6,789 bases of DNA from Anaerovibrio sp. (lineage in GTDB: Bacteria > Bacillota > Negativicutes > Selenomonadales > Selenomonadaceae): positions 1 to 6,789 of the forward strand of contig JAEDOE010000061.1 in assembly GCA_016302095.1 (NCBI GenBank). The letters run 5' to 3'. Below are positions 5,387-6,789 of this stretch, piece after piece. The notes below the pieces were generated by a model, which saw nothing but the letters and a program-made list of their open reading frames with translations, was not told the origin of the DNA and did no database searches. A program made the position numbers and the translations under genes. Position 1 is the first letter of the stretch, and each line of letters opens with the position of its first letter.

Positions 5387-6097
5387 TCAATGCCCAATCA
5401 GCATGGCAAGCCCCACAAAGATAACCACCAGGGCGGCAGTCAGCCCCACGAAGCCAGCTGCCAGCCGCGGCCAGTTGGTCTTGTCCCGCAAAAATTCCAT
5501 GGCCTCGGAATCCCGGCGCGGTGCTGCCTTTTCCTGCTCCGCTCCGTCAGCAGCTTCCCCAGACTCATCCATCGCTTCTCCGCCAGCCCCCGGGATATTG
5601 CCCCAAGCAGCCTCCGCCGCTTTTTCCTTCTCAACATCCACGATGGTCATAACAGCCCCGGCACCTGCCTTGGCATAACCTGTGGCAGGCCTGATTACCT
5701 TGCCGTCAAGGCCGCCGCAGATGATTACCGGCGTAATAGGATTGATGCCCTTTGCCCTGGCCTTTTCCAGATCAAACTCAGCTATCATATCACCGGCCTG
5801 AACCCTGTTGTTTACCCCCTTGTGAACAGCATATATATCCGGATCCAGCTTGCTGTCCACGCCAAAATGCACCAGTACCTCCACCCCGTCATCAGAGGTG
5901 AAGCCAAAGGCATGCTTGTCCTCGGCAATCACGTTGATATAGCCGGAAACAGGGCTGAACATAGTCCCATCCTCAGGTATTATTGCTACGCCATCCCCCA
6001 TCATCCGCTCAGCATAAATAGGATCAGGCACCTTGCCCAGGTCCACCACCTGCCCCGTCATAGGTGCAAATATTGAAATCTTGTAATCCTCCCCCAT
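5387..6097 (-). CDS. Glucose-family PTS EIIA domain protein with C-terminal membrane anchor
   Basis: Residues 5-155 form a complete EIIA domain of the glucose (Crr/PtsG) family: APMTGQVVDLGKVPDPIYA (11-29), MMGDGVAIIP (32-41), PVSGYI, KHAFGFTSDDGVEVLVHFGVD (61-81). Both active-site histidines appear conserved: His62 and His77 correspond to His75 and His90 of E. coli EIIAGlc, the latter being the residue phosphorylated by HPr. After it comes a linker rich in Ala, Gly, Glu and Asp (about 156-206), then one strongly hydrophobic helix (212-234) ending in IGH. Known glucose-family EIIA proteins are either soluble or fused to EIIB/EIIC domains, so a single-helix tail anchor is unusual. With no EIIB or EIIC gene beside it, the protein may serve an EIIBC encoded elsewhere or act as a sugar-state sensor at the membrane. 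AAGGGGGGAAG about 8 bases before the ATG is a strong ribosome site. Confidence 0.85.
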   Translation of the reverse strand: MGEDYKISIFAPMTGQVVDLGKVPDPIYAERMMGDGVAIIPEDGTMFSPVSGYINVIAEDKHAFGFTSDDGVEVLVHFGVDSKLDPDIYAVHKGVNNRVQAGDMIAEFDLEKARAKGINPITPVIICGGLDGKVIRPATGYAKAGAGAVMTIVDVEKEKAAEAAWGNIPGAGGEAMDESGEAADGAEQEKAAPRRDSEAMEFLRDKTNWPRLAAGFVGLTAALVVIFVGLAMLIGH

Positions 6098-6113
6098 AGA
6101 TACTTCCCCCCTT

Positions 6114-6789
6114 CTATCTTACTTTGCCGGCATGGGCTGCATAGACAACAAACTCATTTTCACCGTCCAGCCCCAGCAGCTGATTGATTTCCTCATCATT
6201 GAAGTGCCCCACGGCACATACCCCTGTATCTATGGTATATGCCGCCAGATATAGATTCTGGCACACATGGCCTGCATCAAGGTACAGATACTGCAAGGCA
6301 CGTCCCCCAAAATAATACTCCATCCTCTCCAGCACCGCCGCCCAGATAAAGGTCACGGCACTGGCACGGTACATATTGAGCTTATTAAATCCCGGCTGGA
6401 GCCACTCCTTCACGTCCTCCCCCAGCCGCACAGGCAGCAGGGCATGCTCCACTGCCAGGAAGCGATAAAGCCCCGGTGCCAGCCCCTCTACCTTGTCAAT
6501 ATACAGGTATGTCTCAAAGGCATTCCTGGCTCCTGCCGAAGGCACTGTCCTCTTGGTGGCACCGGCAGGCAGCACCATCTTGATGCCCTGGGTGCACCAC
6601 AGGAGATAGCTCAGCTCCTTCATGGTCAGCTTAGTATCGCTGTAGTCCCTGATGGTGGCACGCAGCTCCATCATCTCCAGAAAGCTCACCTGATGATCCT
6701 CCAGAAAATCCGGCTCCGGCAAGGGGATGAGCCTGGCATCCGCCGGATAAGGCTTCTGGATTGGCGGCGGCTCAAGGTGCTGCAGCTTC
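6114..6789 (-). CDS. SagB-type nitroreductase family protein, 5' end outside the window
   Basis: The frame is open to the right edge, so the gene is partial. The first complete codon is at 6788-6786 and 224 residues are visible. A TTG at 6722 is not the likely start, because the 22 codons before it (KLQHLEPPPIQKPYPADARL onward) look like the proline-rich lead-in of this family. The FMN-binding nitroreductase fold is recognised from ELRATIRDYSD (about 42-52), LSYLLWCTQGIK, RTVPSAGARNAFETYLYI (80-97), EGLAPGLYRF and the final GHFNDEEINQLLGLDGENEF. SagB-type members are flavin-dependent oxidoreductases. Some oxidise azolines to azoles in peptide toxins, but many stand alone with unknown substrates. 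No cyclodehydratase or precursor peptide is seen here. The next gene starts 16 bases after the stop codon, implying co-transcription. Confidence 0.85.
   Translation of the reverse strand, partial: KLQHLEPPPIQKPYPADARLIPLPEPDFLEDHQVSFLEMMELRATIRDYSDTKLTMKELSYLLWCTQGIKMVLPAGATKRTVPSAGARNAFETYLYIDKVEGLAPGLYRFLAVEHALLPVRLGEDVKEWLQPGFNKLNMYRASAVTFIWAAVLERMEYYFGGRALQYLYLDAGHVCQNLYLAAYTIDTGVCAVGHFNDEEINQLLGLDGENEFVVYAAHAGKVR

Noticed and set aside
5390..6076. Plus-strand open frame of 228 codons opposite the EIIA gene
   Set aside because: It mirrors the EIIA coding sequence and shows no protein signature.

Overview
This window reads as a chromosomal segment from a Firmicutes-type anaerobe. It is most likely a Negativicutes/Selenomonadales member, judged from the character of the HisZ, YerC, RecG and SagB-type proteins and from fairly GC-rich genes with AT-rich gaps. 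That placement is inference from remembered family resemblance, not a search. All genes lie on the minus strand and are read from the right edge of the window to the left. No rRNA, tRNA, CRISPR array, transposase, integrase or phage gene is visible.

Right block (about 6789 to 3285): a SagB-type nitroreductase family protein whose start lies outside the window; a glucose-family PTS EIIA domain protein with an unusual C-terminal membrane anchor; and the complete DNA helicase gene recG. Gaps of 16 and 20 bases and good Shine-Dalgarno sites suggest one transcript.

Middle block (about 3243 to 1011): a clear promoter (TTCACT, 17 bases, TATAAT with an upstream TG) drives a YerC-family TrpR-like regulator, then hisZ (regulatory subunit of ATP phosphoribosyltransferase), then an HD-domain phosphohydrolase of unknown substrate. 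Gaps are 22 and 18 bases. A dyad, TTCACAAAGTGAA, overlaps the -35 element and could be the operator of the regulator. The YerC-HisZ pairing points to control of histidine biosynthesis, but hisG does not follow hisZ here.

Left block (about 1010 to 1): an AT-rich gap of 222 bases with a 25-base tandem repeat in three copies, a perfect 11-bp hairpin and promoter-like sequences; then a phosphoglycolate phosphatase-like HAD hydrolase (gph); then a second AT-rich gap and the first codons of a hydrophobic protein that runs off the left edge. The sequence TTGCTAAAT-N5-ATTGAYA occurs in both gaps on either side of gph.

Most of the window is ordinary housekeeping. The points most worth a second look are the membrane-tethered orphan EIIA domain, the regulator/hisZ unit with its candidate operator, the HD protein after hisZ, and the repeat-rich region upstream of gph. 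I see no convincing sign of a wholly new system.
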